Positions 21,542 through 31,372 of a stretch of DNA of 64,000 nucleotides are shown here, in pieces. Made by a program: the position numbers and the translations under genes. The stretch's first letter is position 1; each line of letters begins with the position of its first letter. The notes beneath the pieces are model-generated. The model did no database searches. It was given only the letters and a program-made list of their open reading frames with translations, and was not told the DNA's origin. The DNA is from Phytophthora colocasiae (taxonomy: Eukaryota > Oomycota > Peronosporomycetes > Peronosporales > Peronosporaceae), in NCBI GenBank assembly GCA_018806915.1, contig JAGKQI010000061.1:930001-994000 (forward strand). The letters are read 5' to 3'.

Positions 21542-22282
21542 CTAGCTTGAGTGCTCCTGGAATCGTTTAGCAAGATCGTGGGGACGACCTGCCTTCAGCA
21601 AGAAGGACGGATTTCTAACTGCCTTCTGGTTGTTGGCTTTGTAGGATTTAGTTGTACAATAACAATAAAGCATGTACAGTCCAGATGTTGGCTCTGGTCC
21701 GTACAGCAAACCTGGCTTGCGTGGGCCTCTATTCTCTGGACGCTGGTTGACCTCCGGAGCCTTTTCCCAGTCTTTGTATATCTTTTTCACGTAGTCGAAC
21801 ATGGTCGTGTCTCGCAATGCGTGTTCTAGACGAAGGTAGATTGGGTCTTGTCGGTCGATTTGGACATCACCGGTAGATAAGCGGTAGTCGAAACCACGGG
21901 CGAACAATCTTTCTCATTGGAAGTGCTTTTCAACTGCGTCAGATAGCTGTCTCGATTTTTTGGCAACATCTTGGGCTGCAGAGATGTCCAAGGGACGGAA
22001 GGTACTCCGTTGTAGAAGCACACGGAGTCGAAAGCCCGTTCGCACTGTCGTAGGTCTTCGTGGACAACTAGAGGACTGGAGTTCCAGTCAATGATTTCCC
22101 GCTGAGTAGCACACTGGGCCGAGTGGATGTTCATTTCGGAGGAGTCTGGGGTGAAGTCGAAGTGAGCACGACACTTTGGCACGATGGGTGTTCGTATGGC
22201 CCAATCGGAGAGGCGCTCTGTTAAAATGCTCCCGGCGTTCATACACTAACTCTACCCCTGTACTGTCGTCGAGGGTTGCCAC
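21542..22282 (-). pseudogene. unrecognised coding remnant, possible GIY-YIG-like end
   Basis: Two overlapping minus frames (22242-21826 and 21907-21542) read as one protein broken by a frameshift. The distal part, GLYMLYCYCTT ... FLLKAGRPHDLAKRFQEHSS, has the spacing of a GIY-YIG-type (T5orf172/MUG113-like) fold, where a Y-x-Y pair precedes K-x-G-R ... R-x-x-x-H; this is a weak resemblance. The upstream part (KCRAHFDFTPDSSEMNIHSA) is not recognised. Confidence 0.35.
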
Positions 22283-22840
22283 TGGGAGAAATTCTGCACG
22301 GAATATGGCAAAGATTTGTCCAATGGGGTCGTCCGTGCTTACATCGTCGCTTCTTCGCGTTCATGCGCCTCCAGCGGGTTGGCCTCGACTATGGAGCTCT
22401 CCTCCAGAACCGTCTCGACGTGGGTTTCACTGATGTAAAGCTTCTTGGCCTTTTCGCCCAGTCCCTTCAGCCATGACACTACATTGTTCACGCTGCACAT
22501 GATCTCGTGGGGCACTGTTTCGGCCTCGTTGTGAACGATCGCGAGCCGGGCAAGTTGTTGAAAACCATCGATATTCTGGACGGTTACAGCACTGATTACG
22601 ACCCGCCGTGTTACCGCGAGAAGCTATTGACCCTGCCCAAGGTTATCAGCATTTCCGGTGAATAAGAAGCGCAAGACGAAGACGGAGAAGAAACGTGAGG
22701 CACGTCGCCGCTTGAACTAGGACTGGTTCCTTCCATCAATATACGCTGGCCATGAGCCCCCTTTTATTTGGGTTTAGGGTTTACCGCCTCTGTCGCTTCT
22801 TTCTCCTGATCGCCTCAAATTCCGATATAATGTCCGGTAC
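22283..22840 (+). other. no assignable gene; decayed coding-like frame
   Basis: A plus frame at about 22490-22665 reads LVVNDREPGKLLKTIDILDG and continues to ISISGE; in a neighbouring frame a basic tail (KKRKTKTEKKREARRRLN) ends at a stop near 22718. It looks like the end of a decayed gene, but the family is not recognised. Confidence 0.3.
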
Positions 22841-23660
22841 TTAGGAAAGTTTTTTTTTAATCGGCTCCCATGTAGGATTCTCTTCACCCACCCATTTCAC
22901 AAGAAATTGCGTTCGTCGCTTTTTAGAGCGCTTACCGAGTATCCGCTGAACAAGTTGGCCGACGGTACCGTCGGCCAATACAACATTCTGCGGTCTTGAC
23001 AATCTAGTGGCCTCTTGGTACGGCTTCAGCGATCCTGTGTTGAAGACTGGATGAAGCTTGTTCCCTGTTTGGATGTTAAGCTCGTACGCGTGGTTGCGGA
23101 CCTTCTTCACGACGGTGTATGGCCCCATCCACTTAGAGCCAAGCTTGGACGAATTTGGCAACCCCGTGTGCTTGGGATCAAAGTGTTTTATATTCAAGTA
23201 CATGCGGTCGCCAACATTGAAAATGTGTTCCTCTCGGTTCCGCGCATTCTATCTTGTGATTCGGCAAGTGCTTCCTGACATCGCCGAAGAAGAGCTGCTT
23301 GGCGTGCGTGGAATTCAGCGCTGCGTCGACTCGTTGGGGCCGTGCCAAGATAATCTGCTGGAAGATAGAGAGGATTGAGTGGGACGAATCCTAGATCTGC
23401 TTAGAAAGGCGTCACCTTGATACTGCTGTTCACGGTTGAGTTCACTGCGAGCTCCGCTTTGGCGAGATGGATGTCCCAGTCGTCTTGTACAGGTCCAACG
23501 TAACACCGCAAGTATTCCTCAAGTGTTCTGTTTATCTGCTCCGTCTGACTATCGCCTTGAGCTCGATGAGCTACGGTGATGTTGAGACTTGTACCAATTG
23601 ACTTAAAGACGTGTTGCCAGATCGTCGAGACAGTTGGATTTCATACTCAAACAACTGGCA
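22841..23660 (-). pseudogene. Gypsy retrotransposon pol 3' end (integrase C-terminus and chromodomain)
   Basis: Minus-strand frames give the end of a chromodomain Gypsy polyprotein: TSLNITVAHRAQGDSQTEQI (integrase core end) near 23590, DDWDIHLAKAELAVNSTVNS, then PNSSKLGSKWMGPYTVVKKV and HPVFNTGSLKPYQE, and a chromodomain-like TQFLVKWVGEENPTWEPI near the end at 22841. Frameshifts separate the blocks. The catalytic parts and LTRs are missing. Confidence 0.8.
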
Positions 23661-23909
23661 CATGCCGCTAGTGACATGACTGGGAAGGTCCCATGTAGAT
23701 GGACCCGGTCAGGCACGAATGGCATGAGCTACCGTGACCTTAGTGGAGCATCACATCTCTGATGATGGTAGCTTTCTAGTGGCGGGCAGTCCTGGGAAGC
23801 TGATCCCGTGGGTTTGTTTTCTTAACGTTCAAATGAATCTCACTTTGCTATTTGCATCCAAAACCACAAGCCTTCTCCTCGTTTCAACTGGTTAACAGCC
23901 GCAAGCTCC
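23661..23909. other. leader of the Copia element, no gene seen
   Basis: Between the truncated Gypsy and the Copia gag start. No complete LTR with TG...CA ends or a canonical primer-binding site could be assigned by eye. Confidence 0.3.
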
Positions 23910-25632
23910 ATGGAAACTCGCCGCTCCAACCGCAACAATCAACATGTAGCTGATGCTGCTCCCGCCGTCCCTGCTGTGCAAGGTGACACCCAGGACCTGA
24001 TAGCAGCATCGAACGATTTGGCCCAGGCACCGGTAAGTGCTCCGCCCGGGGCTACAACCGATGGTGCAGACGAGCCTGACGATGAGCCGAACCCTGCACC
24101 AATGCCCATGGGAAGAGGTGGAAAGAGCGAGGAGAAATCGACCTGAGGAACATCAAGATGGACCAATTCACCGGCAAGGTGCCTTCGGGGGCATACGACT
24201 CTGGCGTACGTGACTAGTGGGAACAGTCCTCTGATCAAGTGGATGACGCCCAAGTTCTGGCAGCTCAAGAGTGGTCGGAAGCGGCCAAGAAGTCCGTTCT
24301 CTCGATCTTTCTGGCGGACACGGCGCGCCGTTGGCTGAAAACGTACCGGGCCGCGCATCCTGCGACAACGTTCGAGGATACCGGTTGCGCTCTCGTCGCA
24401 AATTTTCGCTCCAACCTAGCAGACCAAGAAATCACTGCTCGGATCTACGCAGAAAAGAAACATGCATCTGAGACGTATCAAAAGTATGCTGACAGGCATC
24501 TCCGGATGGCGGATTGGCTCACTGGGGGAAACACCAGCTCAGCAAATATGCGACACGTATAGGGAACGTTCCTTAGATTAGCGTGGCCACAACGTAATGA
24601 CATCGTTCAAACACACATCCGTGGCAAGCAAGAAAACCCCACGAGTCTGCTGAGCAGTGCAGTTCCTAACCGAGTTATTCCAATCAGATGGTCGACTGGA
24701 CGACTACAAGAGACGCAAAATCTCAGAAGGGGGACGCGTGGTACGCGATGATAACAAGCCCAAGGTCGCAGATGCAAAACCCAAGGCGCAAAAAGCAAAA
24801 GCGAGCAAATCAAAAGCCTTCTCCGCCGTCGTCGAGCGCGAGGGAAAGCCGACCAAGATGCCTTGCCGAGGGGAGGGGGGGGGTGTCTGCTACATCTGTG
24901 GAGAAGAAGGGCACACAGCCAAGTATCATCGTCAGCATCTGTCCAAGACAACTGAAGATTCTCAGGAGGCTGACGCACAAGGTAACGCTGCAGCAGCGGA
25001 AGAAGAGGAGGAAGAAGACTCGGCTGATGTCTCCGCAGAAGACTCGGCCTGAAGACTTGACGTCGGGTTGGGCCCGATCCTGGTGGATTTGGTAACCTCC
25101 CACCACCTGACGAGCCAACAAACTGGCTTTGAGGTGACTAAAGACAATGAACGCTTGCCATTCCCGTGGCAGACGGAAGAACGGTTGTGGCGAGGGCTAA
25201 GGGACGGATACACGTGAACGCGCTCGTCCAAGGCAGCGCTGGCAACGGCGTGGAAAAGGAGTTTGTGGTGGACAACGTGTACCTGGGTTCAGAGAGTCTA
25301 CATATATTACTCTCTATTTCGGCACTATTGCGGGAATGATTCGGTGTGTGCTTTGGCCTAAGTAGCTGCACCATCTCAAAAGGCACTCGAGGACGTTCCC
25401 GGTGTATCGCCCGCATTGATGGAGGCGTGTATGCTGTGGTGAGGGCACAGCACCTAGGACACAGGGACTTCGTTGAGTATGGGTTATCAGCGACGGCTCT
25501 AGGGATGGGGCACAGAAGACTTGGCCATGTCAACTACACCACACTGAAGAAGATGGCTAATGGCAACGCTGTGCGGGGGATACGAGTCACTCCAGGATCC
25601 GAACCCGCCATGTGCACGGTTTGCGCTCTCAC
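23910..25632 (+). pseudogene. Copia retrotransposon, 5' half: gag, zinc knuckle, protease, GAG-pre-integrase (decayed)
   Basis: The gag begins METRRSNRNNQHVADAAPAV at 23910 and continues after a frame change with LRNIKMDQFTGKVPSGAYDS and the gag core DDAQVLAAQEWSEAAKKSVL to ADWLTGGNTSSA. A zinc knuckle CYICGEEGHTAKYH lies near 24890; it is CX2CX4HX4H, with His replacing the last Cys. A protease-like segment (SHHLTSQQTGFEV) lies near 25100, and the GAG-pre-integrase motif MGHRRLGHVNYTTLKKM near 25505 ends in CTVCALT, where a hAT element is inserted. Several frameshifts make it inactive. The element resumes at 29290. Confidence 0.82.
25625..25632. repeat. 8-bp target duplication of hAT element 1 (left)
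   Basis: GCTCTCAC precedes the TAGAGATGG terminus and is repeated exactly at 29290-29297 after the right terminus. Removing one copy plus the element rejoins the Copia frame as CALTKAT. Confidence 0.93.
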
Positions 25633-25671
25633 TAGAGATGGGTTATTATTGGACGAATAAAAAACTTTTAA

Positions 25672-28287
25672 ATGCTGCAAAACGTTTTAAACACTTTTGA
25701 ACTATCCAAAAGTCCGAAAAGTCTGAAAGCCAGAACGAAAGATCCTTTGCAGTTTGCCATGGATGAGCTATACGGGGCCTCCTCCGGCACCGCGACACCA
25801 GGGGGAGCTGCAGAGAACCCGGCGATACCAGAAAACCTATCACTTAGATCCGGAGAAGGTGCCACGTATACTTCAGGCGCTGACATGGGCACGTTACGTT
25901 CGCCACTGGACTCAGCGTTACGAAGAACCCTTCGATACAGCCCGTACCGAAGGGAATCTTCGCAAGGAAGTCCGTCAAGTGAAATGCTACCTTGCCCTCC
26001 GACCTCGCGTAGAGTAATGTTTTCTCCTCCTGCTAGACCCCCGTCAGCTGAGCCCACACCTTCGCCGAATTCGGCTACCCCGCGCTCAACGAGCATGTTC
26101 AATCCTTCATGTTCTCCTCGTACTCCCCGCACTCCAGCACGTTCTCCTCGTACACCCCGCACCCCAGCACGTTCTCCTCGATCTTTCACCCGATCACCAC
26201 GCACTCCAGGTTTGTCGCGACGGCCTCGAGCATCACCATTGAGGACTGGGCGTCCCCGGGATACAATTTGGCAACACTACACCATTGAACGCGAGAATGG
26301 TAAGAAACACGGCCGATGTAATTATTGTGGTCTTCTCAAGAAGAACGGTAAGCCACGCGGGAACTTGCGGGACCATTTGGTCAGGCAGTGCTCCCGCGTT
26401 CCGAGAGCCGTTCAAGAATCTCTACGAGCTACGCCTGCTCCTACCCAAACATTGATTCCTGAAGCTACGGTGAATGCTGCTACAAATGAGCTTGATCAAG
26501 ACGCGTTTGATATCGCGTTGGCACGCGTGTTTTTCGTTTGCGCGTTGCCATTTATACTGGTTGAAGCCCAAGTGTTTCGAGAATTCATTGCTATGATTGC
26601 ACCTTCGATGAAGATACCGTCACGACAAAAACGAAGCATGGTGCTTCTAAAACGAGTGCGGAATGAACTGCGCTCAAAGGTAATCAATCTGATCAACGCT
26701 CAGACCTATGTTTCTATTGTCACGGATGGATGGACGGATATCAACGGCTCCAGTATCATAAACTTCATGGTTGTAGCTCCCGGAATGCCTTCGCTATTCT
26801 GGTCGTCGTGGTCTACCCGGTCGAAACAGCACACAGCTAAGTATCTAGCTGGTGAAATTGACAACGTTATAGCAGACATCGAGAATGAAACAACAGCCCA
26901 GGTTGTTAGTGTCGTCACGGACAACGCCAAAAATATGAGAAGTGCGACGGGGCAAGTTCAGACTAGACGTCCAAACGTGGTCAGTGGTGGATGTGCAGCT
27001 CACGTTTTGAACCTTCTTATGCAAGATGTCGCCCGTTTTGCCGTCGTTAAAGCCGTCATGTCAAGAGCCGTGGCTGTCACCCGCTTTGTGAGAGACCACC
27101 TAGCACTACTGGATGAGTTTAAGCGTTTGCAGCAAGGCGTCCGGGATGCAGGTTGGAGGGCCAGGAATCTCGTTTTACCGGTACCAACTCGCTGGTACTC
27201 TGTCCATGCTTGCATGCGAAATGTTCTAAACAGTCGTGAGATCCTAGAAACGCTCTTTTTGAGCGCGGAGTACGAAGAATTCAGGGACCGCTATCGTGGA
27301 ACCCTGTCAAACCGGAGGAAACTCCGCTATGTGATCGCTTTGGTGCGTGATGATGGTTTCTGGAGCTGTTTAAGAACTATTGTGCGGCTGTTTGATCCTG
27401 TTATTGAGGCGTTGCGCGCACTTGAAGCGGATAATGGATTCCTTTCAGGTGTTTACAAGTGGTTCCGTTGGCTACGCTTTCATACGGCGTATGGTGTCAC
27501 GTCACCAGAAGAAGAAGAACCAGAGGTAGAGTTGTCTGATCCAGAGGATAGCGATGCAGAACGAGAGGATCGGGGCGAAGCAGAAACTGGAATTGGTGTT
27601 TTGAGTGATGCAGCATCGATTCTATCATCAACTAGATCTAGTGATCCTGTGAACCAACCAGCTCCAGCAACAAGTGTACAAGACGATGATGTGTACGAGC
27701 CTGTTGCAGCGGTTCGGCTTGGTCATCTCCAAAGTTTTTTTCGGGAGAAGATACTGAAGCGGTGGAAATACGTCCACACAAACGCAATGGCAGTCGCCTT
27801 CATGCTTGATCCAGCTACAAATCTCGACGATTTTGTTGGTTTTGACAACGACGGCGTGGACGACCAAATATGCCAGCTCGCAGTCCGTTGTGGTGTGATA
27901 ACATCTTCCAATGAAGCTTCGTTAACTGCGGAGGTCCTCAAATTCAAACGTATGAAGCGGATGGGCGGTGAAGATCTACGGCGAAGATATCTTGAGACGA
28001 CCCCGCGTGATTACTGGGGAGCAAAGGACGAGAAGAGTTTCCCTCTACTCAAGAGGGTAGCTGATATTGTATTTGCCATTCCAACATCGTCAGCTGCAAG
28101 CGAGAGAGCTTGGAGTATATTTGATCACATTCACTCAAAGCGCAGGAACAGGCTGTCTGTGGAAAAAGTTGAAATGCTGGCATATATCTACATCAACTAC
28201 GGCACAATTAAGAGCGATGGTATCGATCTTGCACGTCACCAGTCGTGTCCTGAGAGCGTGGATGCGGATCCCGAAGCTGAGAAATAA
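25672..28287 (+). CDS. hAT transposase with BED zinc finger (intact, 871 aa)
   Basis: Cut-and-paste transposase, open from 25672 with no stop. Residues 1-195 are low-complexity and Ser/Pro/Arg-rich, with repeated SPRTPRTPAR units at about 148-170. A BED-type zinc finger lies at about 197-240 (IWQHYTIERENG ... CNYC ... LRDHLVRQC). A DUF659-like catalytic region follows (about 305-460): VTDGWTD (Asp 352), VVTDNAKNM (Asp 417), then GGCAAHVLNLL. An acidic insert lies at about 612-640, and the C-terminal hAT dimerisation domain at about 775-845 (DYWGAKDEKSFPLLKRVADI, SSAASERAWSIF). Length and domain order match hAT enzymes. Other starts are possible (Met 30), since the first 195 residues carry no domain. 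It starts 39 bases from the left terminus, so the terminal region must serve as promoter and 5' leader. Confidence 0.93.
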   Translation: MLQNVLNTFELSKSPKSLKARTKDPLQFAMDELYGASSGTATPGGAAENPAIPENLSLRSGEGATYTSGADMGTLRSPLDSALRRTLRYSPYRRESSQGSPSSEMLPCPPTSRRVMFSPPARPPSAEPTPSPNSATPRSTSMFNPSCSPRTPRTPARSPRTPRTPARSPRSFTRSPRTPGLSRRPRASPLRTGRPRDTIWQHYTIERENGKKHGRCNYCGLLKKNGKPRGNLRDHLVRQCSRVPRAVQESLRATPAPTQTLIPEATVNAATNELDQDAFDIALARVFFVCALPFILVEAQVFREFIAMIAPSMKIPSRQKRSMVLLKRVRNELRSKVINLINAQTYVSIVTDGWTDINGSSIINFMVVAPGMPSLFWSSWSTRSKQHTAKYLAGEIDNVIADIENETTAQVVSVVTDNAKNMRSATGQVQTRRPNVVSGGCAAHVLNLLMQDVARFAVVKAVMSRAVAVTRFVRDHLALLDEFKRLQQGVRDAGWRARNLVLPVPTRWYSVHACMRNVLNSREILETLFLSAEYEEFRDRYRGTLSNRRKLRYVIALVRDDGFWSCLRTIVRLFDPVIEALRALEADNGFLSGVYKWFRWLRFHTAYGVTSPEEEEPEVELSDPEDSDAEREDRGEAETGIGVLSDAASILSSTRSSDPVNQPAPATSVQDDDVYEPVAAVRLGHLQSFFREKILKRWKYVHTNAMAVAFMLDPATNLDDFVGFDNDGVDDQICQLAVRCGVITSSNEASLTAEVLKFKRMKRMGGEDLRRRYLETTPRDYWGAKDEKSFPLLKRVADIVFAIPTSSAASERAWSIFDHIHSKRRNRLSVEKVEMLAYIYINYGTIKSDGIDLARHQSCPESVDADPEAEK

Positions 28288-28459
28288 ACAGCAATGTAAT
28301 TTGTGTTCTTGTCTAGATTGGGTCCTTAGCATTGTGCACAGGAAATTGTTTGTCTTTACATCGTATTAGCTCACTTCGCAAGATACTTGTAGTGCAAGTA
28401 CTGTACGTGTATTTGTCGTGCGACAGTCTGAGTAGCAGGAAGTGGAACAGGTTCGGCTA

Positions 28460-29112
28460 CAATGTTAGCCTGCGAGAGGCGACCCTTGTCGATCTTGTTC
28501 TCCTTACACGTTGACTTCTCCACAGCCGACACGTTCAGGATGCCATTCGCGTGGATGTCGAACGCCACGTCGATCTGCGGTACGCCACGAGGCATGGACG
28601 GAATGCCGTCCAGGTTGAACATGCCCAGCAGGTTGTTGTCGCGCGTCATGGAGCGCTCGCCCTCGAACACCTCACCGGCCGTCTCCAGACCCAGAGAAAC
28701 CGGCGTCATGTCCAGCAGAGGCAGATCCTGCAGCTTCTACGACGAGTCGTTCCCACTCAGGGTGTTCGTCTTCACGGTCACGCCGTACGCCACAGTCTCG
28801 TCAGGGCTGATCGACTTGTTGGTCTCCTTGCCGTTGAAGAAGTTTGACAGCAGCTGCTGCACTTTCAGGGTATGCGTCGAGTCGCCCACCAGCATCATCT
28901 TGTACGCCTGGATCTTCGACAGCTTAGCGTTGCGCAAAACCTTCTCCACGGGCTCCATCTTCTTGTAGAAGTAGCTGTCGCGCGTGTCCTCGAAACGAGC
29001 GCGAGTGGTGGTCGAGTTGAAGTAGACACCGTCGAACAGAGAGGCGATCTCGATGTAAACCTGAGCCGACGCCGGCAACGTACGCTCGGCACTCTCATAG
29101 GCGCCCGAAGAC
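28460..29112 (-). pseudogene. captured HSP70 chaperone fragment
   Basis: Minus translation shows cytosolic HSP70 sequence: [20 protein letters not shown], then [58 protein letters not shown], ending with [20 protein letters not shown] and [20 protein letters not shown]. It covers the end of the ATPase domain and the start of the substrate-binding domain. Damage: TAG at 28737-28739 in frame (a Glu in the family), loss of about 35 residues between SLGLETAG and EVFEGERS, and loss of a few residues before DKGRLSQ. No intron is seen. It is a nonfunctional piece carried inside hAT element 1 and convergent with the transposase. Confidence 0.93.
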
Positions 29113-29289
29113 GTCACCGTTCCACCAACATGCTGGCGTCTCCTTTGAATGTTGGCTTGAACGAAACTTTCCTGCACCTGAGAATATATTCGTTTCGTTA
29201 GTTTTGAAGCCTTTTGAATTTTGAACGGAATATTGGACGTTTTCTGGGAGAGTTTTAGACAGTTTAGAAGTCATCCAAAACCATCTCTA

Positions 29290-31366
29290 GCTCTCACCAA
29301 AGCCACTTGACTGCCTGTGCCAAGCGAGAGGTCCAGTACTGATGAAGTTACTGATGGGATATGTCCCATTGATTTCGGGGGTTGATCTCCGCGTCAGTGA
29401 ACGGCAGCAGGTAATTCATGGTGACGGTATGGCGAGACTACATACAGACGTATGCACCGAAACGTAAGAAGGAAGCTGCCGAGATGACAAAACGGTTCCT
29501 GAAGATGATCGAACGGCAAGCCGAAGTAAATGCTGGAGCCTTATGGTCCTTTAGACGGACGGCGGTACAGAATTCTTGAACAAAGATTTCCACAAGTTGG
29601 CATACGATCGTGGGATTCAACCGCAACACACTACGCCGTACATCTCATTCCAGAACGGCGTAGCACGCAGCACCAGAACTGTGACTGACATGGCGGCCGC
29701 CATACTAGTTGACTAAGGGTTGCCGCACAATCTGTAGGAACGCGCATTGTAGCATGCTACATACATTCGAAATAGGATTCCTCGGCTTGGAGCTCAAGTC
29801 ACGCCTTACGAGCGCATATTTGGACGGCGCCCAGACGTAAGCAACCTCCCCATCTTTGGACAAGCAGTGGTGGTTCGAGTTCAAGATCAGCTACGACGCA
29901 AGACGAAGCGCTTTCTCAACACAAGAGGGCAGATCGGTGCCTTCGTCGGGTATGCCGAAGACATCAAGGGGTTCTACGTTTACACCAAGCGCACAAGGCG
30001 CTCCATGTTCACATCTCGTGACGTCACGATTGTCGACAGGATGCTCTTCGAGATCGACCCATGTACCGAGGACGATGAAGAAGATGACGCCGAAGGAGAC
30101 TAAGAAGCTGACGAGGATGCTAAAACTCAAGATGATTGGGAAGGCGCATTCCCTTCGGAGCTAGCCGCAGTCCGGCGTTACAGCGCATCGCCCGTCGAAT
30201 CATAGCTCCGGCTGAAGCGTTCGCAGTGCTGAGTAATATCATAAGGATTCCGCTCAACCTACCTGAAGCTAAACATCCACATGAATGGCAGCAGTGGGAA
30301 CGTGTCATAGACGAAGAAGTGAATACGCTGGTCGAAAACGGTACATTCGACTGGGTGGATGTACCTGTTGGTGCGCGAGTTCTCGACCACACATTCAATT
30401 TCGACTGAAGACAGGAACGGACGGGAGTTGAGAAATTCAAGGCGAGGCTCTGTGCTCGTGGTGACAAGCAGGTGTGAATCATTCATTTCGTGGAGACATA
30501 TGCACCAGTGACTGGCATTATCACCGTGTATTTATTCTTCATGATAGTCGTGTGGCTGAAGGTGCGTGTGCGCCAAGGGGATGTTCCAGCTGCCTGGAAG
30601 AAGAAATCTATATGAAACCCGTTCCAGGGTACACAACGCAGAACAACATCCGCAACGTTTGGCGTCTCCGCAAAGTGCTCTATGGGCTGCGCCAAGCGGG
30701 GCGCCAGTGGAATCAAGAAATCAACAATTCCTACTGGACTATGGCCTAATTGCGACCCGCGGTGATCTGTGTCTGTATTACGCTTACGTGGATGGCTCGC
30801 TGCTCCTGGTGTGCGTGTATGTTGACGAAATACTCGTCGCCCACGAAAACGCCACAAAGTTTCTGCTGCGTCACCTTCGCGCCACGAATGGACTCAAGCT
30901 GAAGGTTCAGCCTACTAGTGACGACGTCGTTGTTGCTACGGACACCGACTGGGCAAATTACCGCACGGATTGAAATAGCGTGTCGGAGGCGGTGGTGTAC
31001 TTGTTCGGTTGCCCAGTTGCATGGGCGAGCAAGAAGCAAACCGTGGTAGCGGCCGCAGAGTACACGATTGTTGGTGAGGTACTGAAACGGAAGTTGCCGC
31101 TGAAGCTGATTATGGACAATCAGCCAGCGATAAAGCGACTCCAGTGTAGCGATCACAGCGAAACGCAGAAAACCGTGGACGTCAAGTTCCACGCGGTGAA
31201 GGATCTAATTCACAAGGGTGAATTGACGGTCGACTATGTGCCAAACGGGGAAATGTCAGCTGAACTGCTTACGAAGGCGGTGGGACGAACGCAGTTCAAC
31301 CACAAGAGAACAATGTGCTGCTTGGTCGACACGGGGACTAGCGGTCGTCATGAGAACGTTGATTGA
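29290..31366 (+). pseudogene. Copia retrotransposon, 3' half: integrase, reverse transcriptase, RNase H (decayed)
   Basis: It continues the element opened at 25632. Integrase pieces include AAEMTKRFLKMIERQAEVNA and [20 protein letters not shown], where the usual catalytic Glu after QNGVA is lost (GVARSTRT). Then come RPDVSNLPIFGQAVVVRVQD and VGYAEDIKGFYVYTKRTRRS. Reverse transcriptase pieces: [46 protein letters not shown], and the catalytic box reads YVDE instead of YVDD near 30830. RNase H end: VWASKKQTVV-like AWASKKQTVVAAAEYTIVGE, TVDVKFHAVKDLIHKGELTV, SAELLTKAVG. Multiple frameshifts. The 3' LTR is missing; a minus-strand Gypsy abuts at about 31373. Confidence 0.87.
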
Positions 31367-31372
31367 TTCTCC

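Larger units (their letters stand above)
25633..29289 (+). mobile_element. hAT element 1, complete, carrying an HSP70 fragment
   Basis: Ends are TAGAGATGG at 25633 and its complement CCATCTCTA ending at 29289; both sides carry the 8-bp duplication GCTCTCAC expected for hAT. The 3657-bp element holds an intact transposase gene (plus) and, between its stop and the right end, a piece of an HSP70 gene on the minus strand. It is inserted in a Copia GAG-pre-integrase region in the same sense. The intact transposase and exact target duplication suggest fairly recent insertion. Confidence 0.93.
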
